Of a stretch of 43,530 bases of DNA, positions 1 to 6,740 are shown piece by piece. Position 1 is the stretch's first letter, and each line of letters opens with the position of its first letter. The translations under genes were made by a program, and so were the position numbers. A model generated the notes under the pieces. That model worked only from the letters and a program-made list of their open reading frames with translations, was not told where the DNA came from and did no database searches. Origin of the DNA: Lachnoclostridium sp. UBA7215 (GTDB taxonomy: Bacteria > Bacillota > Clostridia > Lachnospirales > Lachnospiraceae). The stretch spans positions 144,063 through 187,592 of the forward strand of contig DKUB01000033.1 of the NCBI GenBank assembly GCA_002490465.1, in the 5' to 3' direction.

Positions 1-18
1 CTCATTGCTCGCGGGAAT

Positions 19-50
19 AAAAAAACCGCCTATCCGATAAGATAAGCGGT
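19..50 (-). terminator. Intrinsic terminator after the 41-aa ORF
   Basis: On the minus strand a 10-bp stem (arms at 41-50 and 25-34, one G-U pair, 6-base loop) is followed directly by a run of six T. It lies 35 bases past the stop codon of the small ORF at 85-210. In the plus direction there is no T tail, so it serves the minus strand. Confidence 0.75.
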
Positions 51-84
51 TCACAAAACTATGTATCATCAAGTTACAATTTCA

Positions 85-210
85 TTAATGATTACACCTT
101 TTATGTCGACACGATACCTTATACGAATGATTCCTATATTTTCCATTCTCTTTTTTCTGAAAATGCGGATACTGAAATCTTTCCCAACGTGTTTTAAGTG
201 TAATCGCCAT
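85..210 (-). CDS. Small basic hypothetical protein (41 aa)
   Basis: I do not recognise a family. The 41-codon frame begins with ATG at 210, preceded by GGAGAG four bases upstream, and ends with TAA at 85-87. The product is rich in Lys, Arg and His, has no membrane segment, and has two Cys near its end (SCRHKRCNH). The case for a real gene is the setting: a good sigma-A promoter (259-287), a Shine-Dalgarno site, and a terminator just after the stop form a complete transcription unit with nothing else in it. It could instead be a small RNA that happens to contain an ORF. No conservation data are available here. Confidence 0.45.
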   Translation of the reverse strand: MAITLKTRWERFQYPHFQKKENGKYRNHSYKVSCRHKRCNH

Positions 211-258
211 GATACTCTCCATTCTTTCTAATCAAATTTTCTGACCTGTAGTTCTCTC

Positions 259-287
259 ATTGTAACATAATTAATTTTTTTTGTCAT
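259..287 (-). promoter_or_regulatory. Sigma-A promoter for the 41-aa ORF
   Basis: On the minus strand ATGACA (282-287), 17 bases, then TACAAT (259-264) with an upstream TG (extended -10). Predicted start of transcription is near 252, about 40 bases ahead of the ATG at 210. Confidence 0.7.
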
Positions 288-300
288 TATACTCGTGGTA

Positions 301-440
301 TAAAAAAGGGCTGGCTGAAAAACGCAGACCAAGGTCTGTCAAAAACCGCAGACCAAGGTCTGTCAAAAAACGCAGACCTCTAAAGAATCAGCTTCGCTGA
401 TTCTTTGCTCCGCAAAAACGAGCTCTCCTGGTAGGATAAA
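301..440 (-). repeat. Dispersed hairpin element, copy 1
   Basis: Read on the minus strand this is the 3' untranslated region of the gene ending at 454. It holds a core AGGAGAGCTCG-N6-CGGAGCA, then a perfect 11-bp hairpin with a 3-base loop (382-406), then the CAGACC/GGTCTG array ending in a T run. The same order (core, variable hairpin, T-tailed hairpin) occurs again at 6176-6260. The arms differ in sequence but not in architecture. No coding frame crosses it. Confidence 0.6.
318..378. repeat. Tandem 23-24 bp palindrome-bearing repeats (2 full, 1 partial)
   Basis: Two near-identical units (318-340 and 341-364) and a third, cut short (365-378), each begin with A5-6 and (c)cgcagacc. Each full unit contains CAGACC-AA-GGTCTG, a 6-bp inverted repeat. 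Read on the minus strand each hairpin is followed by CG(G)TTTTT, so the array looks like tandem weak intrinsic terminators downstream of the gene at 454-1713. Confidence 0.8.
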
Positions 441-453
441 AGGTGCGGCTGTC

Positions 454-1713
454 CTAAATAAAATAAAAATATATCAGTGACCCGTAAAAATTAAAGGCAA
501 TGCCCCAAACCATCAATAACCAATCCACGAGCGTAAGTTTTTCCTTGCGCGAAAATGTGTAAAATGCCAGCATCGGGAGTGCATCAACCAGATAGCGTGT
601 GCCAAATTGCACACCGCCAAAAGTACGGTGTAAAAGCAGCAGGTTAATATGTAGAAACATGCTGATCAACAGAATAATATCCACTCTGTCCAGTGATTTC
701 CGGATAAAACGCCGGAATGTCTCTATCAGACCAATCAAAAACAATGGGTTGCATAAATAAAAAGCAAAGCCATAGGCTTTGGGGAAAATCAGCTGATTAT
801 TTTGAAAATACGGCAGACGGAATATATTTTTTACATTATTCAGCCAGTGCCCGGCTGAAAACTGAACACCGCCCTCTGTCGAAAACTCCGGCAGATAATT
901 GTGGCCAAATTCAAAGATATTTCCAAACCTTGCAAAATTTAATATCGCGTAAGCAGCGGCCACCAGAGCCGGCAGTATCAAATATGGAATCATCCGGCGC
1001 AGCACCTCAGGGAAAGAAACTTGTTTTTCTTTCGCAAAAAATCGCTTCTGGCACTGTTGATAAAGCCGGAACAGGACATAAGGTACATAAACTGCCTGAA
1101 ACGGCCGGCAGCCAACTGCTGCCGCAATACAGAACGGTCCCAAAATCAGTGGAAGCGTCCGTCCTTTTTCATAAGGCGTTTCCATTGCATAAATACTTGC
1201 CATTGTGAAGAAGAAACTGGCTCCCTGGGCAATATTCCACACGCCACCAGTCATCGACAATTCCAACAGATTACAGCCGGTTGTTAAGAACAGGGCAATA
1301 AACGCCGTTTCAAACGGTTTCCGGCCAAATCTTTTAACCGTTAAATAAGCGAATGCCGTGCTCCCCAGAAAAAAACACAGATTGACAGCCATACTCGGAG
1401 TATCCCCGCCAAAAAACAAACTTAAAAACAGCATTATCACTGTTGGAAACGGCGGAAAACTGACATAGTACTGCCCGTTATATACTGCCAGCTCCAGCCA
1501 ATCATAATTCCGGTCCAGTGACAGGCGGCCGCTTCTCCATGCCAGCGCCTGCAGCGTATAGCTGTCATAAGGGCTGTGCTCAAAAAGATTGTATCCATAC
1601 AGGAAAGCCAAAAACAGATATATGAGAAGTGCGGCGAAAAGCGTTACTACCAGCCCCCTGTTATAATCATTCATCTGAAAAGAAGATACCTGTTCATTTT
1701 TTATTTTTGTCAT
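454..1713 (-). CDS. Polytopic membrane protein, GT-C/ArnT-like glycosyltransferase candidate
   Basis: A 419-aa integral membrane protein with about ten hydrophobic segments; the first lies at residues 24-42. The loop after it carries acidic and aromatic residues (SPYDSYTLQALAW, then DWLELAVYNGQYYVSFPP). This is the layout of GT-C fold enzymes, which use lipid-linked sugars and place their catalytic acidic residue in the first outer loop. I cannot name donor or acceptor. The start ATG at 1713 has AGGAGGAG five bases upstream. It lies 36 bases after the fliB-like gene and probably shares its promoter at 2967-2995. Transcripts would end in the hairpin element at 301-440. It could also be a membrane protein of unknown function with no transferase activity. 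Confidence 0.55.
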   Translation of the reverse strand: MTKIKNEQVSSFQMNDYNRGLVVTLFAALLIYLFLAFLYGYNLFEHSPYDSYTLQALAWRSGRLSLDRNYDWLELAVYNGQYYVSFPPFPTVIMLFLSLFFGGDTPSMAVNLCFFLGSTAFAYLTVKRFGRKPFETAFIALFLTTGCNLLELSMTGGVWNIAQGASFFFTMASIYAMETPYEKGRTLPLILGPFCIAAAVGCRPFQAVYVPYVLFRLYQQCQKRFFAKEKQVSFPEVLRRMIPYLILPALVAAAYAILNFARFGNIFEFGHNYLPEFSTEGGVQFSAGHWLNNVKNIFRLPYFQNNQLIFPKAYGFAFYLCNPLFLIGLIETFRRFIRKSLDRVDIILLISMFLHINLLLLHRTFGGVQFGTRYLVDALPMLAFYTFSRKEKLTLVDWLLMVWGIAFNFYGSLIYFYFI

Positions 1714-1749
1714 GTTCTCCTCCTACCATACCGGTAATGCAAAAACTAA

Positions 1750-2907
1750 TCATAAATCAAAAAGCGCCATAAATGCAACCGCATAAGAAAATATATCCGG
1801 CCGAAACAATTCATGAATCACCGGCCATATAATTTTTTGGACAATTTTCGTCTGCTCAAATCGCCTTGAAATCATGCTCAGTCTTGAAAAATATTGTTTT
1901 GCATTCCGCGATTCCGAACATTCCCATGTCAGGGGAAGCACTTCCGCCAGAATCAGATAGTTGCACATGTCCTGTAAAAAAATTGACCCGCTATCCTCAG
2001 CTCCCAGTGCACTGGCATGACTAAAAAAACAGGCGACAGCCAGCTTACGCATAAAGTCCTGATGTCTCAGGTCCCTGTCCCGATTCGCCAGACAAGTCCG
2101 GATATATTGTTTTCTCCCCTCGTCACTGTATTCAAAAACATAAGACGGCCATAAAAATTTTTCTGCATGATATTCGTCCTGTTCACGTACAATGTGGCAG
2201 AATGTATCTACAATGCCAAAAATCAGATTCCAGCCGGATTCCATCAACTCTCCGGCAGACAGTTCCTCCCTCGACTGAAGAAACTGTTCTGTTACCTCGG
2301 GCATCCGGTGAACAGAATCCTCGAAGTGTTCAAAATCATGCTTCTCATAATATTCTCCCGCCTCCATCCCTGTGTAGATAACGGTTCCCAATGCAACACT
2401 AAGAGGCAGCGAAGTATCCTGAAGCAGCTGGCAGCCACTTATAAGAAACCAGGAAATCTCCTTCATTTGTAAATCCCCCATTGTTTCAAGGGAAATAGCT
2501 CCCTCCTCGATAATTCTGACCATCTCCGGCCTGTCATATAGCAGCTCAAGAATACCCTCGCAGGAAAGCGACATAGATCTTATAACATGATTATTAAACC
2601 AACGGCTGCGTCTGGGAAAATTTTTACAGGTTATGCTCGTATGCTCTTCACCATAATTCCGGTAAATTTGGCATAACCCCTCTTCATCCAGAAAAGGACA
2701 GCGATTTGTCTCTGACATAATAACCATTACCATCCCATTCTTTTCCTCTATATTTTCAACCACAAATTTTCCAAAGGCATCTGTCCGGCTCTTGTAGAAG
2801 TCTACGGTCTCCGAATCAAAATTTATACCCCAGCCGGCACAGCACGTACTAATACAGTTTTTTCCTATGCATTGGAACTGTTTATAAAAATCAGGATATA
2901 TATTCAT
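1750..2907 (-). CDS. FliB-like lysine N-methylase family protein
   Basis: A 385-aa soluble protein of the family that includes flagellin lysine-N-methylase FliB (CxxCxxCC-type cluster). The N terminus has the signature Cys set QCIGKNC...TCCAGW, followed by CPFLDEEGLC, ITCKNFPR and SLSCEG. These conserved cysteines probably bind an iron-sulfur cluster. The first ATG (2913) abuts its AGAGGA; the next in-frame ATG, at 2907, has better spacing, so I chose it. It is first in a two-gene unit with the membrane protein at 454-1713. No flagellar gene is present in the window, so calling it a flagellin modifier would be a guess from family naming alone. Confidence 0.7.
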   Translation of the reverse strand: MNIYPDFYKQFQCIGKNCISTCCAGWGINFDSETVDFYKSRTDAFGKFVVENIEEKNGMVMVIMSETNRCPFLDEEGLCQIYRNYGEEHTSITCKNFPRRSRWFNNHVIRSMSLSCEGILELLYDRPEMVRIIEEGAISLETMGDLQMKEISWFLISGCQLLQDTSLPLSVALGTVIYTGMEAGEYYEKHDFEHFEDSVHRMPEVTEQFLQSREELSAGELMESGWNLIFGIVDTFCHIVREQDEYHAEKFLWPSYVFEYSDEGRKQYIRTCLANRDRDLRHQDFMRKLAVACFFSHASALGAEDSGSIFLQDMCNYLILAEVLPLTWECSESRNAKQYFSRLSMISRRFEQTKIVQKIIWPVIHELFRPDIFSYAVAFMALFDL

Positions 2908-2966
2908 TTGCATTCCTCTTTTCAGACAAGACTGCGTACCTCTGTAAATTCTGTAAATACAGACTT

Positions 2967-2995
2967 ATTGTACCACAACACCCTCCCATAATCAA
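2967..2995 (-). promoter_or_regulatory. Sigma-A promoter for the fliB-like operon
   Basis: TTGATT (2990-2995), 17 bases, TACAAT (2967-2972), with TG one base before the -10. It points away from nadA, and the two promoters are back to back. Confidence 0.65.
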
Positions 2996-3007
2996 TTACT
3001 AACCGAC

Positions 3008-3036
3008 TTGTCAGTTGTGGGCTTTTATGTTATAGT
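3008..3036 (+). promoter_or_regulatory. Sigma-A promoter for nadABC
   Basis: TTGTCA (3008-3013), 17 bases, TATAGT (3031-3036), with TG placed for an extended -10. Transcription should start near 3043, leaving a 54-base leader before the nadA ATG. Confidence 0.7.
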
Positions 3037-3046
3037 AAGCGTAATA

Positions 3047-3067
3047 TACAGAGGAGCAAGACCTGTA
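3047..3067. promoter_or_regulatory. Candidate operator in the nad leader
   Basis: TACAG and CTGTA form an inverted repeat across 11 bases just past the predicted transcription start. NAD genes of Firmicutes are often repressed by NiaR at such a place. I do not hold the motif precisely enough to claim a match, and five-base arms can occur by chance. Confidence 0.3.
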
Positions 3068-3096
3068 CCGCACTACACGAAAGGAACTATTTCCAT

Positions 3097-4005
3097 ATGA
3101 ATGATTTACAAAATAGAATTGCACAATTAAAGCAGGAAAAGAATGCTGCTATCCTGGCCCACTACTATGTCCGTGATGAAGTACAAGAGGTGGCGGACTA
3201 CGTTGGAGACTCCTTTTATTTGAGTAAGGCAGCCACAGAGATAACAAATGACACCCTCGTTTTTTGCGGTGTATCTTTCATGGGTGAGAGCGCCAAGCTC
3301 CTCAATCCGGGAAAAAAAGTTCTGATGCCGGATAAGACCGCTGACTGCCCGATGGCACACATGGCAGACATCCATCGGATTCAGAACCTGCGTGAGCAAT
3401 ATAATGACCTTGCTGTCGTGTGTTATATCAACTCTACCGCAGAGCTGAAACGCTATTCGGATGTATGCGTCACCTCATCCAACGCCCTGAAAATTGTAAA
3501 AAATCTTCCAAATCAGCATATTTTCTTTATTCCGGACGGAAATCTCGGCCGGCATATTGCTGCTCAGGTGCCGGAGAAAGAATTTATTTTCAATGACGGA
3601 TGCTGTTATGTACACGCCGACCTTACTGCGGAACAAATCAAAAAGGTAAAGAATACATACCCCGATGCAAAATTCCTCGCACATCCTGAATGCCGCCAGG
3701 AGGTTCTTACACTGGCTGACTTTATCGGAAGTACCTCAGAAATTATACAGTATGCAAAATCCGATGCCGCAAAAGAATTTATTATCGGGACGGAACTTGG
3801 TGTTCTGTACGAATTAAAGAAAAATAACCCGGATAAAACATTTTATCCAGCCAGTCCCGCATTGCAGTGTTCAGATATGAAAAAAATAACGCTGGAAAAA
3901 ATTATTTATGTTCTTGAAAACGATGCAAACGCCGTTCATATCACCGATGAAGAAAGCATACAGGCCAATGCACCGCTAGAGCGCATGCTGGAGCTTTCCA
4001 GGTAA
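3097..4005 (+). CDS. nadA: Quinolinate synthase NadA
   Basis: Condenses iminoaspartate with dihydroxyacetone phosphate to quinolinate, the second step of de novo NAD synthesis. The 302-aa length fits the family. The [4Fe-4S] cysteines are visible: C84 in TADCPMAHMAD, C170 in DGCCYVHADLT and C258 in ALQCSDMKK. Further signatures are AHYYVRDEVQEVADYVGDS near residue 21 and LAHPECRQEV near 195. The ATG follows AAGGA by about 11 bases. It is the first gene of nadA-nadB-nadC, with NadB supplying its unstable substrate and NadC using its product. Confidence 0.97.
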   Translation: MNDLQNRIAQLKQEKNAAILAHYYVRDEVQEVADYVGDSFYLSKAATEITNDTLVFCGVSFMGESAKLLNPGKKVLMPDKTADCPMAHMADIHRIQNLREQYNDLAVVCYINSTAELKRYSDVCVTSSNALKIVKNLPNQHIFFIPDGNLGRHIAAQVPEKEFIFNDGCCYVHADLTAEQIKKVKNTYPDAKFLAHPECRQEVLTLADFIGSTSEIIQYAKSDAAKEFIIGTELGVLYELKKNNPDKTFYPASPALQCSDMKKITLEKIIYVLENDANAVHITDEESIQANAPLERMLELSR

Positions 4006-4037
4006 AATACCCCACTTCATTGTGGCATGGAGGGTAT

Positions 4038-5330
4038 ATGAAAAAACACTCGGACATTATTATTGTTGGAAGCGGCGCTGCCGGACTTTACTGTGCATTA
4101 CAGCTTCCAAAAGAGAAACAGATAACCATAATTACAAAATCATCAGCAGACGAAAGTGATTCCTTTCTCGCCCAGGGAGGCATCTGCGTCCTGAAATCCG
4201 ATGAGGATTACGACAGCTATTATGAGGATACAATGCGCGCCGGACACTATGAAAACCGGGCAGAATCTGTTGATATTATGCTGCGCTCTTCCCGTCAGAT
4301 TATCCAGGATCTGATAGGTTTAGGAGTAGATTTTGAAAAAAATGGAGATAAACTGCTTTTCACAAAGGAAGGCGGACACTCCGATTCACGCATTCTGTTT
4401 CACAAAGACGTTACAGGGCGGGAAATTACCAGCAAATTACTTGCACATGTTCTCGCCCGGGAAAATATATCCATTTACGAACACACCGTAATGACTGATT
4501 TGCTGATGGAGGATAATTGCTGCTACGGAGTTACTCTCTATGACAAAAATGGAACTGCCTGCTCCATTACAGCCGATTACACAGTGCTTGCCTGCGGCGG
4601 TCTGGGAGGACTTTACAGGCATTCCACCAATTTCCGTCACATTACCGGAGATGCCATTGCCGTTGCTCTCCGCCATAATATCCGCCTGCAGGACATTGAT
4701 TACATACAAATCCACCCCACAACTCTCTACTCAAAAGAACCGGGACGGCGTTTTTTAATTTCTGAGTCGGTCCGCGGAGAGGGAGCTATCCTGCTGGATA
4801 AAGATGGAAAACGCTTTGTTGATGAGCTGCTTCCCCGGGACTTACTCACAGCAAAGGTTCACGAACAAATGAAAAAAGACAGAACCGATTTTGTCCGCCT
4901 CTCTATGCTGCCAATACCGGAAGAAACAATCCGGGCGCATTTCCCTCATATATATAAACGCTGCCTGGAAGAGGGATACGACTGCACAAAAGAACCGATT
5001 CCGGTTGTTCCGGCACAACACTACTTCATGGGCGGCATCTGGGTTGACAGAGACTCGAAAACATCTGCCGGCCATCTATACGCCGTTGGTGAGACAAGTT
5101 GTAACGGTGTACACGGACGCAACCGCCTTGCCAGCAACTCGCTCCTGGAGAGCCTGGTCTTTTCCAAAAGAGCAGCCGAACAGATCCGGACACAGTATAC
5201 CCCGCTTACACCGCCCGAAACATGGCCGGATAACGGGATTGGCAACAATTATGAGTCCTGTATGCAGGCATACCACGAACTTGTATTAAACGAAATAGAA
5301 CAGGAAAGGAAAAAAAGAGAACATGAATAA
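4038..5330 (+). CDS. nadB: L-aspartate oxidase NadB (short form)
   Basis: FAD-dependent oxidation of L-aspartate to iminoaspartate for NadA. Motifs in order: dinucleotide fold VGSGAAGLYC at the N terminus, DSFLAQGGICV, HPTTLYS, the SESVRGEGAILLDKDGKRFVDE segment, PRDLLTAKV, and the FAD-binding end GETSCNGVHGRNRLASNSLLE. A longer frame would use TTG at 4020, but ATG at 4038 has GGAGGG three bases upstream. At 430 aa it is about 100 residues shorter than the well-known enterobacterial enzyme and lacks most of the C-terminal helical domain. All catalytic motifs are present, so this looks like a short clostridial form, not a broken gene. The end overlaps nadC by 8 bases. Confidence 0.95.
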   Translation: MKKHSDIIIVGSGAAGLYCALQLPKEKQITIITKSSADESDSFLAQGGICVLKSDEDYDSYYEDTMRAGHYENRAESVDIMLRSSRQIIQDLIGLGVDFEKNGDKLLFTKEGGHSDSRILFHKDVTGREITSKLLAHVLARENISIYEHTVMTDLLMEDNCCYGVTLYDKNGTACSITADYTVLACGGLGGLYRHSTNFRHITGDAIAVALRHNIRLQDIDYIQIHPTTLYSKEPGRRFLISESVRGEGAILLDKDGKRFVDELLPRDLLTAKVHEQMKKDRTDFVRLSMLPIPEETIRAHFPHIYKRCLEEGYDCTKEPIPVVPAQHYFMGGIWVDRDSKTSAGHLYAVGETSCNGVHGRNRLASNSLLESLVFSKRAAEQIRTQYTPLTPPETWPDNGIGNNYESCMQAYHELVLNEIEQERKKREHE

Positions 5331-6174
5331 AATCACAATGCAGTTAAACGCCGACCACCTTATTCTGCAGGCACTTTCAGAGGATATTACAAGTGAAGAT
5401 ATTACAACGAATGCCGTTATGCATGAGGCTAAGCCGGGACAGGTAGAGCTTTTGTGCAAACAGGATGGCATCATTGCCGGGCTGGATGTATTTGCACGTG
5501 TATTTACCCTTTTAGACGATACCGTTACAATTGACTTTACCTGCCAGGACGGTGATGAAGTAAAAAACGGCCAGTGCATGGCAACGGTAACCGGCGACAT
5601 CCGTGTCCTGTTATCCGGGGAGCGCACTGCCCTGAATTATTTACAGCGCATGAGCGGAATTGCCACTTATACCCGCGCCGCCGTCTCTCTTCTTTCCGGC
5701 ACAAAAACAAAGCTGCTTGACACCCGCAAAACAACACCTAATATGAGAATTTTTGAAAAATATGCGGTTAAAGTCGGAGGCGGATGCAACCACCGCTATA
5801 ATTTATCGGATGGCATCCTCCTGAAGGATAACCATATCAGTGCTGCAGGAGGTGTTGCAAAGGCTGTCGCCATGGCAAAAGAATACGCACCCTTTGTCCG
5901 TAAAATTGAAGTTGAGACAGAAACACTGGATATGGTAAAAGAGGCTGTCGAGGCCGGCGCTGATATTATCATGCTCGACAACATGTCGCCTGAGACGATG
6001 AAAGAGGCAGTAAAGCTGATTGACGGACGTGCCGAAACAGAATGTTCCGGTAATGTAACGCGGGAAAATCTGCCCCTTCTTGCCAATATCGGCGTAGATT
6101 ATATCTCCAGCGGTGCCCTGACCCACTCCGCACCGATTCTTGATATTTCCCTGAAAAATCTACGGCCGCTGTGA
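5323..6174 (+). CDS. nadC: Quinolinate phosphoribosyltransferase NadC
   Basis: Converts quinolinate and PRPP to nicotinate mononucleotide, CO2 and pyrophosphate. The 283-aa protein has the family core DTRKTTPNMRIFEKYAVKVGGG followed by NHRYNLSDGILLKDNH, then EVETETLDMVKEA, DIIMLDNMSPE and VDYISSGALTHS, which build the substrate-binding barrel. The ATG lies inside the last codons of nadB (8-base overlap), implying translational coupling. It is the last gene of the operon. The two-way terminator at 6261-6306 follows. Confidence 0.97.
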   Translation: MNKITMQLNADHLILQALSEDITSEDITTNAVMHEAKPGQVELLCKQDGIIAGLDVFARVFTLLDDTVTIDFTCQDGDEVKNGQCMATVTGDIRVLLSGERTALNYLQRMSGIATYTRAAVSLLSGTKTKLLDTRKTTPNMRIFEKYAVKVGGGCNHRYNLSDGILLKDNHISAAGGVAKAVAMAKEYAPFVRKIEVETETLDMVKEAVEAGADIIMLDNMSPETMKEAVKLIDGRAETECSGNVTRENLPLLANIGVDYISSGALTHSAPILDISLKNLRPL

Positions 6175-6175
6175 T

Positions 6176-6260
6176 AAAAAGCGTTGACTGAAAACCGCAA
6201 CGCTCCAGGAATTGCCATAGGAAATTCCTGCTCCGGACAAGGCGAGCTTTCCTATAAAGT
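6176..6260 (-). repeat. Dispersed hairpin element, copy 2
   Basis: On the minus strand: core AGGAAAGCTCG-N7-CGGAGCA, a perfect 8-bp hairpin (CAGGAATT arms at 6206-6213 and 6223-6230), then a 7-bp hairpin AGCGTTG/CAACGCT (6180-6204) with a T5 tail. Order and core match copy 1 at 301-440. Here it lies past tRNA-Pro on the same strand and converges on nadC. Confidence 0.6.
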
Positions 6261-6306
6261 AAAAATAGCTTAAACACTTTATAATTCAAGTGCTTAAGCT
6301 ATTTTT
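6261..6306. terminator. Bidirectional intrinsic terminator between nadC and tRNA-Pro
   Basis: Two 19-base arms (6261-6279 and 6288-6306) pair with one mismatch and an 8-base loop. The arms start with A5 and end with T5, so the hairpin has a T tail on both strands. It can stop nadABC (+) and the tRNA transcript (-). Confidence 0.85.
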
Positions 6307-6321
6307 GTGCTTTCAAAGACA

Positions 6322-6395
6322 TCGGCGTGACGGGATTCGAACCCACGGCCTCTTCGTCCCGAACGAAGCGCTCTACCAAGCTGAGCCACACGCCG
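6322..6395 (-). tRNA. tRNA-Pro(CGG)
   Basis: A 74-base cloverleaf: acceptor CGGCGTG/CACGCCG, D-arm GCTC...GAGC, anticodon stem CTTCG/CGAAG around loop TTCGGGA (anticodon CGG, reads CCG), T-arm with GGTTCGAATCC, discriminator A. The CCA end is not encoded. It has its own promoter at 6407-6435. Confidence 0.95.
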
Positions 6396-6406
6396 CAACA
6401 TGGATT

Positions 6407-6435
6407 ATTGTACAACTTCTACATGTATTTGTCAA
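6407..6435 (-). promoter_or_regulatory. Strong sigma-A promoter for tRNA-Pro
   Basis: TTGACA (6430-6435), exactly 17 bases, TACAAT (6407-6412). It starts one base after the stop codon of the 96-aa membrane protein. Confidence 0.85.
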
Positions 6436-6726
6436 CTATTTTTCTTCTGATTCCCAGCCGTCCTTTTGTTTTATAAACATCTTCCCGAACTGGATATAAA
6501 GCCAGAACATAATAGGGAGCAGTATGGAGGCCCCCAGACTCATTTTAAAGAGCTCCGGGGCAGCAGGAGAAGTTGTAATCCCCGCTATAAGAGTAATCAG
6601 ATACATAGCCAGCAGAAAAATAACTCCAATCACGGCAAAAATACGCTGTCCCTTTGTATAGGAACTCCGGAACTTCTTCTCTTCCTCCGGTATCTGCTTT
6701 GTTTCTTTTTGTTCCGTATCGCTCAT
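6436..6726 (-). CDS. Small two-helix membrane protein (96 aa)
   Basis: Family not recognised. A charged, Glu/Lys-rich head of about 27 residues precedes two hydrophobic helices (roughly 29-50 and 61-77) and a short basic-acidic tail, so both ends are probably on the same side of the membrane. ATG at 6726 has GAGGAA upstream. It lies 14 bases after rarA and is the third gene of yigZ-rarA-this gene. Nothing ties it functionally to the AAA+ protein beyond co-transcription. Confidence 0.75.
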   Translation of the reverse strand: MSDTEQKETKQIPEEEKKFRSSYTKGQRIFAVIGVIFLLAMYLITLIAGITTSPAAPELFKMSLGASILLPIMFWLYIQFGKMFIKQKDGWESEEK

Positions 6727-6740
6727 AATTTCCTCACTTC

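Noticed and set aside
318..378. Possible CRISPR array
   Set aside because: The 23-24 base units adjoin each other with no unique spacers, only two are complete, and no cas gene is present.
717..1208. 163-codon plus-strand frame
   Set aside because: It is antisense to the membrane protein gene at 454-1713, has no ribosome site and reads as low-quality composition; a shadow frame.
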